Assembly (NCBI GenBank): GCA_024698065.1 | Contig: JAILRR010000064.1 | Coordinates: 1-35,584 of the forward strand | Length of the DNA stretch: 35,584 bases | Direction of reading: 5' to 3' | Origin: Bacilli bacterium | Lineage (GTDB): Bacteria; Bacillota_I; Bacilli_A; RFN20; CAG-826 | Shown: positions 1-8,975 of the stretch, piece after piece | How positions within the stretch are numbered: the first letter of the stretch is position 1 | Layout: every line of letters starts with the position of its first letter | Program-made: the position numbers and the translations under genes | Notes under the pieces: model-generated | The model's database searches: none | Told to the model about the DNA's origin: nothing | Seen by the model: only the letters and a program-made list of their open reading frames with translations

Positions 1-879
1 CTCAACAAGATCTGGAATGCCTGCCGTTATGTCGAAGGCGTGCTCGGTGAGGATTACACCCCAAGAGCCATCGACAAGAAGAGTTTAGGTGTCCTTGACG
101 CTGCGATCATCGATAAGCTCAATCGCACGATCAAGAGAGTCCGTACCGAAATGGACAAATACCACTTTGGTCAGGCCTCATCGATTCTTTATGACTTCGT
201 CTATGACGATTTCTGCTCCTCATATCTTGAGATGAGCAAGATCTCTTTGTCTTACGAGGGCAAGGAAGCCGATGTCGCCAAAGACGTTCTTTATACCGTC
301 ATGAAGGACATCATCCTCATGATTTATCCATACACTCCATTCGTCACCGAGGAGATGTATCTTTCTCTCCCGGGCCACAAGAAGAGCATCATGGAAGAGC
401 CATATCCTGAATACGACCGTCACCTCATCAACAAGAAAGCGGTTGAGAAAGTCGCTGTTCTCGAAGGCATGATCAAGGATATCCGTAACTACAAGTCCAC
501 GAATGGCATGGCACCTAACGCCAAAGTCAGACTCATCGTCTCGCCAGAGGAACCGTTCGCTGGTTCTGGCGAATACCTCAAGCGCTTTACCTTCGCTTCC
601 TCTTACGAAATCAAGAAAGATAGCCTTGGAGGTTCGAGCTTCCTTTACCCTGGCTACGAGCTCATGGTTGAGGAAGATGTCGATCCAACCATCCTCAAAG
701 AGAAACTCCTCAAAGAAAAAGAGACCCTCGAATTCGAAATCAGTCGTAGCGAGAAGATGCTTGGAAACCCAGGCTTCGTCAACAAGGCTCCGAAAGAGAA
801 AGTCGATCTTGAGAAAGCCAAACTTGAGAAAAACAAAGGAATTCTCGAATCGCTCAAAAACAAGCTGGCATCGTTATAA
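1..879 (+). CDS. valS: Valine--tRNA ligase, C-terminal part (truncated by window start)
   Basis: Frame 1 is open from base 1 (LNKIWNACRYVEGVLG...); anticodon-binding region and C-terminal coiled-coil tail (KEKLLKEKETLEFEISRSEKMLGNPGFVNKAPKEKV) typical of ValRS. Confidence 0.93.
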   Translation, partial: LNKIWNACRYVEGVLGEDYTPRAIDKKSLGVLDAAIIDKLNRTIKRVRTEMDKYHFGQASSILYDFVYDDFCSSYLEMSKISLSYEGKEADVAKDVLYTVMKDIILMIYPYTPFVTEEMYLSLPGHKKSIMEEPYPEYDRHLINKKAVEKVAVLEGMIKDIRNYKSTNGMAPNAKVRLIVSPEEPFAGSGEYLKRFTFASSYEIKKDSLGGSSFLYPGYELMVEEDVDPTILKEKLLKEKETLEFEISRSEKMLGNPGFVNKAPKEKVDLEKAKLEKNKGILESLKNKLASL

Positions 880-893
880 ATTAGCAATTGAAT

Positions 894-926
894 AACGCTC
901 TCAAATGAGGGCGTTTTTCTTTTTTT
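894..926 (+). terminator. Rho-independent terminator after valS
   Basis: AACGCTCTC-aaat-GAGGGCGTT followed by a T-rich tract. Confidence 0.85.
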
Positions 927-977
927 CCCGAAAAACCGCTCGAATCCCTCTATATGAGAAGTGAGGAGGTAACATTC

Positions 978-1175
978 ATGAACGGAAGAGAACTCACACT
1001 TATCGAGAGGCAAAAGATTTGTCCGGGGGAGGCGATGGCTTTAACGGCTGTCATGGCTGTTTTGGCAATCAGCATTGTGGCGGTGGTCGTCTATCGACTT
1101 CTTAAGTCCTCAAAAGGCACCGCGAAAGTACCTGGCGGATGGTCCTTCACTTGGAACATTGGACGCTTAGCCTGA
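978..1175 (+). CDS. Small (65 aa) peptide with polar N-terminal leader-like segment and hydrophobic core; bacteriocin/GG-leader-like
   Basis: SD GAGGAGG about 8 nt upstream of ATG 978; MNGRELTLIERQKICPGEAMALTAVMAVLAISIVAVVVYRLLKSSKGTAKVPGGWSFTWNIGRLA. Confidence 0.6.
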   Translation: MNGRELTLIERQKICPGEAMALTAVMAVLAISIVAVVVYRLLKSSKGTAKVPGGWSFTWNIGRLA

Positions 1176-1223
1176 TAAGAATCTTTTCAAAGAAACATCT
1201 TTTTACAATTGTTCGAAAATTCT

Positions 1224-1254
1224 TCACTTTTCCTATGTGTGCGTGTATGATAAT
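1224..1254 (+). promoter_or_regulatory. Putative promoter of the rplU operon (TTCACT-17-TATGAT)
   Basis: TTCACT, 17-nt spacer, TATGAT(AAT) upstream of the rplU leader. Confidence 0.5.
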
Positions 1255-1257
1255 CAC

Positions 1258-1363
1258 GTTGTCGCCCTCCATAGGGGCCTCAACCGCATTTCTACGGTAC
1301 CTAATTAATCACTTGTGATTAAACCGCACGGAGCGAGTCTTAAGCTAATAAGGAGGAACAAGC
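1258..1363 (+). promoter_or_regulatory. Candidate ribosomal protein L21 leader (5'UTR autoregulatory RNA)
   Basis: About 100-nt structured leader directly before rplU; GCCCTCCATAGGGGC element, TTAATCAC-tt-GTGATTAA hairpin, then ACCGCACGGAGCGAG, resembling the Firmicutes L21 leader; not checked against a covariance model. Confidence 0.6.
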
Positions 1364-1672
1364 ATGTACGCCATTGTTGAAACTGGTGGTAAACAAATCA
1401 AAGTTGAAGTCGGCGATAAGATTTTCGTCGAGAAACTTGATGCCGAAGCCGGAAAAGACGTTACCCTTTCCAAAGTCCTCTTCATCGGCGGCGAAACCAA
1501 CAAGGTTGGCGATCCTTACGTCAAGGGTGCTTCCGTTGTTGCCAAAGTCGAGAAGCAGGGTTTAGGCAAGAAACTCGTCGTTTACCGTTACAAAGCCAAG
1601 GCTAACGTCCGTCGTAAACACGGCCATCGTCAGCCATTCACCTGTTTGGTTGTCAAAGCCATCAACGCCTAA
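1364..1672 (+). CDS. rplU: 50S ribosomal protein L21
   Basis: [18 protein letters not shown]...[10 protein letters not shown]-like C-terminus; SD AAGGAGG. Confidence 0.97.
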   Translation: MYAIVETGGKQIKVEVGDKIFVEKLDAEAGKDVTLSKVLFIGGETNKVGDPYVKGASVVAKVEKQGLGKKLVVYRYKAKANVRRKHGHRQPFTCLVVKAINA

Positions 1673-1980
1673 TGATAAAAGCTACGTTCGTCTATTGTGA
1701 CAAAGACCTCAAATCCTTGACCGTCAAAGGACACGCCAATAGCGCGCCCTATGGCGAGGACTTAGTCTGTGCCGCCATCAGCGCGATCGTCCTCGGAGGC
1801 CTAAACGCCTTCACAGATGATGCGTCGCTATATGAGGCGAAAGTAGAGGAAGGCAATGTGACGCTACTTGTCAAAGGCAAGCAAAGCGTCCACGACCAGA
1901 TCGTTACTGAAACGATCGAATCCCAGATTAAAGATGTCGCTGCTTCATATCCGAAGCATGTGACTCTAGAAAGGAAGTAG
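1672..1980 (+). CDS. prp: Ribosomal-processing cysteine protease Prp
   Basis: Located between L21 and L27; GHA and CAAISAI motifs. Confidence 0.93.
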   Translation: MIKATFVYCDKDLKSLTVKGHANSAPYGEDLVCAAISAIVLGGLNAFTDDASLYEAKVEEGNVTLLVKGKQSVHDQIVTETIESQIKDVAASYPKHVTLERK

Positions 1981-1985
1981 GAAGA

Positions 1986-2267
1986 ATGAAATTCATCATT
2001 GATCTCCAATTATTCGCCTCCAAGAAAGGCGTTTCGAGCACCAAGAACGGCCGTGATTCCGCTGGCAGAAGACTTGGCGCTAAGGTCGGTGACGGTCAGC
2101 ACGTCCTTGCTGGCAACATCATCTATAGACAAAGAGGAACCCGTATCCATCCTGGCATCAACACCGCCAAAGGTGGAGACGATACCATCTATGCCCTTAT
2201 TGATGGCACCGTTAAGTTCGAGCGCGTTGGCAAGAAGGGAAAGAGAGTTTCCGTCTACGCCAACTAA
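1986..2267 (+). CDS. rpmA: 50S ribosomal protein L27 with Prp-cleavable N-terminal extension
   Basis: [31 protein letters not shown]; Prp site precedes canonical L27 start. Confidence 0.97.
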   Translation: MKFIIDLQLFASKKGVSSTKNGRDSAGRRLGAKVGDGQHVLAGNIIYRQRGTRIHPGINTAKGGDDTIYALIDGTVKFERVGKKGKRVSVYAN

Positions 2268-2287
2268 TTCGGCCAAAACTGAACTTT

Positions 2288-2316
2288 AACGGGTCTTTCC
2301 ATAAGGCCCGTTTTTG
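2288..2316 (+). terminator. Rho-independent terminator after rpmA
   Basis: AACGGGTCTT-tccata-AGGCCCGTT + T5. Confidence 0.85.
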
Positions 2317-2345
2317 TTTCATTAAAACAAAAAATGCTATATTAT
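2317..2345 (+). promoter_or_regulatory. Putative promoter for the glycosyltransferase gene, predicting a (near-)leaderless mRNA
   Basis: TTTCAT-17-TATTAT, then 7 nt to ATG; no SD. Confidence 0.45.
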
Positions 2346-2352
2346 AGACGCT

Positions 2353-3114
2353 ATGAAGATCAGCATCGTCATTCCATGCAAAAACCAGAGTGAGACCTGT
2401 TTCGAGAACATCGAGAAAATCGGTCTTTCGTATTTCGAATCCTTAGGGGTCGATTTCGAGTTTTTGGTTGTCCTTGATGGGAGCGATGACAAGAATGTGA
2501 GCCTTGCCGAGATGCTTATCGAAAGATTCGATGAGCACGTCAAGATTCTCCCTTGCGAGAACAAGTTTGGCAAAGGCCATAACGTCAAACACGGCTTCCT
2601 TGAGGCCGATGGTGATTACGTCCTTTTCATGGATGCCGATTTCGCGACCGACCTTCATATCATGGAAGACATACTTCCTCATATCGCCGAGCACGATGGC
2701 TTCATTGCCTCTAGACGCTGCAAAGGCGCGAAGATTGCTACCAAACAAACCCTCAAAAGACGTTTTGTCAGCTGGGTCAGCCGCATCATGATCAGAACCC
2801 GTTTCCACCTTGGATACAGCGAGACGCAGTGCGGTTTCAAGCTCTTCAGAAAAGACTTGGCCAAAGCTCTTGCAAAACACCAGATTATCGATGGTTTCGC
2901 TTTTGATGTCGAATATCTCTATTTCTGCCATCTCAATGGCTTTGACATCAAAGAGGTCCCTTGCGTTTGGAACGATGGCGAGAAGTCGACCATCAATAAT
3001 GCGACCAAAGCATCGATGGATTTCATCGGTGATATGAAACGCATCAAGAAGAATAAGAAGAATTACATCCTCTCTGTCGAAGAGAAGGAGTCATTAAAGA
3101 GGAAAGAGGCCTAA
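2353..3114 (+). CDS. Family 2 glycosyltransferase (dolichyl-phosphate-sugar synthase-like)
   Basis: MKISIVIPCKNQSETC... VVLDGSDD...GKGHNVKHGFLEADGDYVLFMDAD: GT-A fold motifs. Confidence 0.85.
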   Translation: MKISIVIPCKNQSETCFENIEKIGLSYFESLGVDFEFLVVLDGSDDKNVSLAEMLIERFDEHVKILPCENKFGKGHNVKHGFLEADGDYVLFMDADFATDLHIMEDILPHIAEHDGFIASRRCKGAKIATKQTLKRRFVSWVSRIMIRTRFHLGYSETQCGFKLFRKDLAKALAKHQIIDGFAFDVEYLYFCHLNGFDIKEVPCVWNDGEKSTINNATKASMDFIGDMKRIKKNKKNYILSVEEKESLKRKEA

Positions 3115-3115
3115 T

Positions 3116-4393
3116 ATGCTTATCGACCGTTGCATAATCGAAGTCAGAAGCGGAAAAGGCGGCGACGGCTGCATCTCTTTCCTTCGTGACAAAAACACCG
3201 CGAAAGGCGGACCAGATGGAGGAAACGGCGGCCGTGGTGGCTCCGTCTATTTCCTTGGCAAAGCCAACTTAAACAACCTTTACAATTTCCGTCATTCCAG
3301 AACATTCATCGCCGCTGATGGCGAAAAAGGAATGAAGACGATGAGATATGGCCGTAACGCCGAAGACATCGTCATTGAAGTGCCAGTCGGAACGATAGTT
3401 ACCGAAGAGAGCACCGGACGTGTTTTAGCCGACATCAAAGAAGAAGGTCAGAAGGTCCTTGCCGCCAAAGGGGGACGCGGAGGAAGAGGCAACGCTTGCT
3501 TCAAATCTTCGAGACACAGAATCCCTCGCATTGCCGAAAACGGACATCCTGGCGAAAGAAAACGTCTCATCCTTGAACTCAAGCTTCTTGCGGATGCCGG
3601 ACTAATCGGTTTCCCAAGCGTTGGCAAATCGACTTTCCTCAATGTCGTTAGCAAGGCTAATGTCCCAACCGCGGATTACCCATTCACGACCTTGGTCCCT
3701 AATCTTGGCGTTTGCTATCTCAAAGACGGCAGGAGTTTTGTTCTTGCCGATATGCCAGGTCTCATCAAAGGCGCTCACGAAGGAAAAGGACTTGGTATCC
3801 AATTCCTCCGCCATATCGAAAGAACGAGAATCCTTATCCATCTTGTCTCTATGGCCGATAGCGAAAGAGATCCTTATGAGGACTATCTTGCCATCAACGA
3901 AGAACTCAAAGCCTATAACGCTTTCCTTGAAAAACGCCCGCAAATCGTCGTCGCATCTATGATGGATGCCGAAGGCGCGGAGGAGAGAAAGAAAGAATTC
4001 GACAAGAAACTCGGATTCGAATCGATTGCTTTATCTAGCCTTACCCATGAAGGCGTTGATGCCCTTCTCAAAAAAGCCATCGAACTCATTGAAACCACTC
4101 CAGAATTCCCAATCAAAGGAGTCAACGAGGCTACGAAGATGAAAGTCTATGATGCCCGCGAGATCGAAGGAAAATCCGATTATAAGATCCTTCGTGGCGA
4201 GAATGGCTGGATCATCAAAGGCGAAAAAGTCGAACGCGATGCCGCTCTTATCAACACGACAACCGATGAAGGCATCGTCCGTCTTATTCGCTATCTCGAT
4301 AATATCGGAGTCGAAGAAAGACTCGAAGAAGTCGGCGCCCAAGATGGTGACAAAGTTCAGATTGGCGATTTCGTCTTCGATTACACGACTTGA
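3116..4393 (+). CDS. obgE: GTPase Obg/CgtA
   Basis: Gly-rich Obg N-domain, G1 GFPSVGKST, DMPGLIKGAHEGKGLG, C-terminal OCT domain. Confidence 0.97.
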   Translation: MLIDRCIIEVRSGKGGDGCISFLRDKNTAKGGPDGGNGGRGGSVYFLGKANLNNLYNFRHSRTFIAADGEKGMKTMRYGRNAEDIVIEVPVGTIVTEESTGRVLADIKEEGQKVLAAKGGRGGRGNACFKSSRHRIPRIAENGHPGERKRLILELKLLADAGLIGFPSVGKSTFLNVVSKANVPTADYPFTTLVPNLGVCYLKDGRSFVLADMPGLIKGAHEGKGLGIQFLRHIERTRILIHLVSMADSERDPYEDYLAINEELKAYNAFLEKRPQIVVASMMDAEGAEERKKEFDKKLGFESIALSSLTHEGVDALLKKAIELIETTPEFPIKGVNEATKMKVYDAREIEGKSDYKILRGENGWIIKGEKVERDAALINTTTDEGIVRLIRYLDNIGVEERLEEVGAQDGDKVQIGDFVFDYTT

Positions 4394-4430
4394 TGTATCA
4401 AGTCACCTAACTCTTTTGTATAATTAATCG

Positions 4431-4526
4431 ATGAAAGAAAACAAACTCCTGATTCCGATCCTCTCTTTAGTGGCGGTCGCCATCTGCTTTGGTCTTTTCT
4501 TTCTTTATATTGGGGTATACCGCTAA
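4431..4526 (+). CDS. 31-aa single-TM small protein, not in the supplied ORF track
   Basis: MKENKLLIPILSLVAVAICFGLFFLYIGVYR*; TATAAT at 4419-4424 is 6 nt before ATG; stop ends 2 nt before ruvA ATG. Confidence 0.6.
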   Translation: MKENKLLIPILSLVAVAICFGLFFLYIGVYR

Positions 4527-4528
4527 AC

Positions 4529-5092
4529 ATGTATTACTCATTCACCGGAAAAGTCGTCAACATTGGCAAAGAGAGCATTGCTATTGCTTTGCCTAGTGGA
4601 ATCGCTTACGAGCTTTTGGTTGCCCGTACTTCAGATTTCGCTTACGAAGAAGAAACTACCGTTTATGTCCATGAGGTCTTTAATGAAAACGACCACTATC
4701 TCGTCGGTTTCAAAGACAAACTTGAGAAAGAGGCTTTCGAATCTCTCATCGAAGTCAAAGGCATTGGTCCTAAGACCGCTGTTGTTGCTTTAGGGGCGAC
4801 AAATCCTAACGACCTCATGAAGGCAATCGCCGCCAACAACACGACCTTCCTCAAAAAACTCCCTGGAATCGGCCCAAAAGCGGCTGCCCAAATCATCCTC
4901 GACCTCAAAGGCAGGCTTGCGGATATGGGCGGTGGTGCCAAAGCCAACCCTAATCAATATGACGAAGTCAGGGAAGGACTTAAGGCCCTTGGCTTCAAAG
5001 TCAAAGCCATCGATGATGCTCTCGCTTCCATCAATGAGCCAGGGCTTTCTAACGAAGAGGTTCTTCGTATGGCTCTTAAGAAACTCAAATAA
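4529..5092 (+). CDS. ruvA: Holliday junction DNA helicase RuvA
   Basis: HhH motifs [13 protein letters not shown] and [18 protein letters not shown]. Confidence 0.96.
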   Translation: MYYSFTGKVVNIGKESIAIALPSGIAYELLVARTSDFAYEEETTVYVHEVFNENDHYLVGFKDKLEKEAFESLIEVKGIGPKTAVVALGATNPNDLMKAIAANNTTFLKKLPGIGPKAAAQIILDLKGRLADMGGGAKANPNQYDEVREGLKALGFKVKAIDDALASINEPGLSNEEVLRMALKKLK

Positions 5093-5094
5093 CC

Positions 5095-6123
5095 ATGAAA
5101 AAGACCGAAAACAAAGGATCAGAGCGACTTCTTGACGCAAGAAGAGAAAGCGGTGACAGTACCACCGACGTCACTTTGCGTCCGAAGGATCTCAAAGAAT
5201 ATGTAGGGCAAGACGCCCTTAAAAAGAACCTCGGTGTCTTTATCGGCGCCGCTAAGAAAAGAGAAGAATGCCTCGATCACGTTTTACTATATGGCCCGCC
5301 AGGCTTAGGCAAAACAACCTTGGCTTACGTCATTGCCAATGAAATGGGTGGAAACATCCGCGTCGTTAATGGACCTTCCATCGAAAAAAGCGGTGATTTG
5401 GCCGCCATTTTATGCGATTTAGAACCTGGCGATATCCTTTTCATCGATGAAATCCATAGGCTTCCTCGCCATATTGAAGAAGTCCTTTATGGGGCGATGG
5501 AGGATTTCCAGCTTTCGATCATGATCAATAGGGATGGCGCCGCAAAATCCCTCAATATGGCTTTGCCGCCATTCACGCTTGTTGGCGCGACTACGCGTGC
5601 TGGCGACCTATCTTCGCCTTTGCGTGCCCGTTTTGGCATCAGCGCGAAAATCGATTTCTATACTGTCGAAGAGATTGGCAAAATCATTGAAAGGACCTCT
5701 AAAGTCCTTGGAATGCCGATCGATAAAGATGCAGTGGAGCTTTTGGCGAAAAGAAGCCGTGGCACCCCGCGTATCGCCAACCGTATTTATAAGAGGGTAC
5801 GCGATTTTGCCTCCTTCGAAGGACTTAGCAAAATCGATGCCAACCTAGCAAATAGAGCCCTTGATGCCCTAAAAATCGATGACCTCGGTCTTGATGATGT
5901 CGATATCAAGTATCTCAGGGCCATCATCGACCGTTTCCAAGGCGGACCGGTTGGTTTAGAGAGCATCGCTTCCTCAATCGGCGAGGAAATCACAAACTTA
6001 GAAGACGTTTATGAGCCATACCTTTTGATGATTGGCCTTATCAATAGAACGCCTCGTGGCCGCGTAGCGACCACTAAGGCCTACGAACACCTGAAAATCG
6101 CCCACGAATGGTCGCTCTTTTGA
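5095..6123 (+). CDS. ruvB: Holliday junction DNA helicase RuvB
   Basis: [33 protein letters not shown]-terminal winged helix PRGRVAT. Confidence 0.98.
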   Translation: MKKTENKGSERLLDARRESGDSTTDVTLRPKDLKEYVGQDALKKNLGVFIGAAKKREECLDHVLLYGPPGLGKTTLAYVIANEMGGNIRVVNGPSIEKSGDLAAILCDLEPGDILFIDEIHRLPRHIEEVLYGAMEDFQLSIMINRDGAAKSLNMALPPFTLVGATTRAGDLSSPLRARFGISAKIDFYTVEEIGKIIERTSKVLGMPIDKDAVELLAKRSRGTPRIANRIYKRVRDFASFEGLSKIDANLANRALDALKIDDLGLDDVDIKYLRAIIDRFQGGPVGLESIASSIGEEITNLEDVYEPYLLMIGLINRTPRGRVATTKAYEHLKIAHEWSLF

Positions 6124-6150
6124 GACTATTTGACTCAAAAGTGCTTTTTC
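6117..6150 (+). terminator. Terminator overlapping the ruvB stop codon
   Basis: CTTTTGAG-actatttga-CTCAAAAG then TGCTTTTTCT. Confidence 0.65.
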
Positions 6151-6236
6151 TCTTGTGCGTACGCTCGCGTATGGGGTAGACTTATAAACGCTTGCTAAAC
6201 ACATTTTTTGTGCAGTGCAAAAGTTGGAGGATATTT

Positions 6237-8975
6237 ATGCGGAGAACATTAGGTTATTTGTTCCTTGGCGCCTCTTTGCTCATCGGAGTTGGTGCAACCA
6301 TCACCTCATCATTGAGCAAAATGGATACTGACGTTTCCTACGGAAGCGGTAAGGATTTATATTTCCGTATTTCTGAAAAGCAAACCACCCTTGATGGTGC
6401 TAGTGTTGCTACCTACGTTGAAAACGATAACTACAAAGCTGTCAACGAAGTCGCCAAAGAAATCGAGGATCGTCTCGAATTCTGGGATATCAATGCGACC
6501 GTTGCCAAAGAAGGTTTCAACACCGTTAAGGTCTCTGTCCGTACTCAGGGCAGCGACGAAGTCGAATACAACTACCTTCAGACTTACTTAGCTTATAGCG
6601 GACAGCACGTCACCGTCGAAGCCGGCACAACCGACGAAGATACCATGTCGGAAGCTCCTAACAGCATCGATTTCGCCGATAACGGCTTATTCGAAGAAGG
6701 AACTAACGCCGCGATTGAATACGTCAACACAGTTCCAGTCGTCACCGTTCCTGTCAAAGAAACGTTCCAGGGCGAGAATGGAAAGCTCAACGAGCTCATT
6801 AAGTTCTGCACCGAACACACCGTCAAAGAAGAACAAGATGAGGATGGTCACGTTACCACCCCAGGCAAATCCTGCCTCTTGGTTCTCTGGCATCATAAAC
6901 AAGAAGCCGACAGCTATGCTGCCGTTCAAGACCGTACCGCTGAGGACTATAGCCCAAATATGGCTTCCCGTCTTCTCTTCGGTGAGGATGCAAACAATGC
7001 TTGGTTCGTCGATCAGGCTGATGCTGATAACAACTTCAAGAAACTTCAGCTCATTCCATCGAGTGCCGCTATCAAAGACGGCAACTACGACCCAAACAAA
7101 GCTAATGCCGCTTACAAAGCCGCTAAGTTCTACCGCGATATTCTCAACGCCAAAGAATACAACTACGATGTCAACTTCGCTTACTCGACCATCGTAACCG
7201 CTGGCGTCGATCCTCTTACCGCCGCCGGTGATTGGCATCTTGCCATCAACTTCGGTCCAAGCGCCATCGCTTCCATCGTCGCTTTGGTCATCGGTGTCGC
7301 TCTCATCGCAGTTTTCTACCACATTGGTGCCGTTGCCATTCTTAGCAATGCCGCCGTCGCAGTGGAAGGTGCTATTCTCTTATTCGCTTACTTCAGTGCT
7401 CAATTCGGTATCGGCGCTCTTGCCGGTTTCGGACTTGGCGCGATCGTTACTGCCTTTGGTGGAATCTATTACTTCCACAAAGTCAAACAACAGCTTTATG
7501 AAGGACGTACCCTTAAGAAAGCCCATCAAGAAGCCGCTAAGAAGTCTCTTTGGCCAACCATCGATATCTCCGTTATCTCGATCATCATCGGTGTTTGCCT
7601 CTATGGCTTCGTCCATTCAACCATCGGCAACCTTGGCTTAGCTCTCACTTTGACATCTGCCTTTGGCCTTATCCTTAACATTATCCTTCTTCGCATCGAA
7701 GGGTGGCTCCTTGCTAACGATACTAACACCGAGAAACACCTCAAAGGTCTCTTGGGTGTCGATCCAGCCAAGGTTCCAAATGCCCTCAAAGATGAAAAGC
7801 AGACATATTATGGTGCTTTAGCCGATAAGGATTTCACCAAGCATAAGACTCCATTCATGATTGGCGCGCTCGCTCTTCTCATCGCCGCCATCGCTGGCGT
7901 TTCCGTGATGAGTGCGACAGTTGGCGCCTTCAATTACAGTGGCGCTTATGACAACACGACTTCCATCAACGTTGAATACTGGATCAACAAAGAATCCTAT
8001 TCAACCAAGAAACTCGCTGATAAGCAGCAGATGATGGATGACTTCCTTACCCTCATCCAATATGATGGCAAAACCATCGCTGATCTCACCTCCGAAGAAA
8101 ACATGACCCTTGAAACCAGAGAGGTCTACCTCAACGAAGATGAGACTACTTACACCGTTTACGATTTCGAGATCCCTCTCAGCGTTTACTTCGATGAGAT
8201 GGACACTTCCAAGACATTCACCGTCTCTGGAACCCAGTTTGAAAGACTCTCTGACGCCGTCAAAGAAGCCGTTACCACCTTCACCAGCGATAACAGCGTC
8301 TATGCCAGCGCCAACACCGTTTTCTACCAGGCTGGAACTCCAAACCTTGGTACCGTCTATCTCGGACTTGGCGTCGGTGTTGCTATCGCCTTTGTCTACC
8401 TTATCGCGAGGTTTGGCCTTGCCCGTGGCTTCATGGCTTCAGTCATTGCTCTTGGATCAAGCGTCTTGGTTGTCGGTTTCTTCGCTCTTACGAGAATCGC
8501 CGTCACTCCGCTTGCCTCAATTGGTGCGGCCATCGCTGCTTTAGCTGCCTTATATGCCGCTCTCTTCACCCTCAATAGAGCTAAAGAGATAGTCAAAGAC
8601 TCCCGTGAACGCGATAAGAGTGCTCTTGAATTCAAGAATCAGTGCCTTGTCAAAGCCAATGGCGAGGAAGCTTTGGAAATCATTATCTTCGCTTCGCTCA
8701 TCGCCGGCCTTTGCTTAGCCCTTGCCATCCTTGGACCACGCGAATACGCATTCATCTTCGTCGGTGGACTTATCGGTTTGGCCTTCGCTATCGTTTCAGT
8801 TCTCTTCATTCTTGTTCCAACAAGCAAATTCCTCAGCGTCTACATCAAGAAAGCGACCGATTCCGTTGCTGCTAGCCGCAAGAAAGCTCTCGAAGAGAGA
8901 CGTGCCAACGATAAGAACAACCATCGTAAGAGCAGTGAGCCAGAGGAAGCCATCTTCATCGGTATCAACGATTAA
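6237..8975 (+). CDS. secDF: Divergent SecDF-like protein-export membrane protein (SecD-SecF fusion)
   Basis: SD TTGGAGG before ATG 6237 (upstream ORF-track start less likely); two repeated multi-TM halves with large extracytoplasmic domains; located between ruvB and recJ, a typical secDF position. Confidence 0.75.
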   Translation: MRRTLGYLFLGASLLIGVGATITSSLSKMDTDVSYGSGKDLYFRISEKQTTLDGASVATYVENDNYKAVNEVAKEIEDRLEFWDINATVAKEGFNTVKVSVRTQGSDEVEYNYLQTYLAYSGQHVTVEAGTTDEDTMSEAPNSIDFADNGLFEEGTNAAIEYVNTVPVVTVPVKETFQGENGKLNELIKFCTEHTVKEEQDEDGHVTTPGKSCLLVLWHHKQEADSYAAVQDRTAEDYSPNMASRLLFGEDANNAWFVDQADADNNFKKLQLIPSSAAIKDGNYDPNKANAAYKAAKFYRDILNAKEYNYDVNFAYSTIVTAGVDPLTAAGDWHLAINFGPSAIASIVALVIGVALIAVFYHIGAVAILSNAAVAVEGAILLFAYFSAQFGIGALAGFGLGAIVTAFGGIYYFHKVKQQLYEGRTLKKAHQEAAKKSLWPTIDISVISIIIGVCLYGFVHSTIGNLGLALTLTSAFGLILNIILLRIEGWLLANDTNTEKHLKGLLGVDPAKVPNALKDEKQTYYGALADKDFTKHKTPFMIGALALLIAAIAGVSVMSATVGAFNYSGAYDNTTSINVEYWINKESYSTKKLADKQQMMDDFLTLIQYDGKTIADLTSEENMTLETREVYLNEDETTYTVYDFEIPLSVYFDEMDTSKTFTVSGTQFERLSDAVKEAVTTFTSDNSVYASANTVFYQAGTPNLGTVYLGLGVGVAIAFVYLIARFGLARGFMASVIALGSSVLVVGFFALTRIAVTPLASIGAAIAALAALYAALFTLNRAKEIVKDSRERDKSALEFKNQCLVKANGEEALEIIIFASLIAGLCLALAILGPREYAFIFVGGLIGLAFAIVSVLFILVPTSKFLSVYIKKATDSVAASRKKALEERRANDKNNHRKSSEPEEAIFIGIND

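Noticed and set aside
6687-7322. 211-aa antisense ORF (and many other antisense or shifted ORFs in the track)
   Set aside because: Shadow ORFs inside strongly coded genes with low-complexity or implausible translations and no SD. Treated as artefacts of codon bias.
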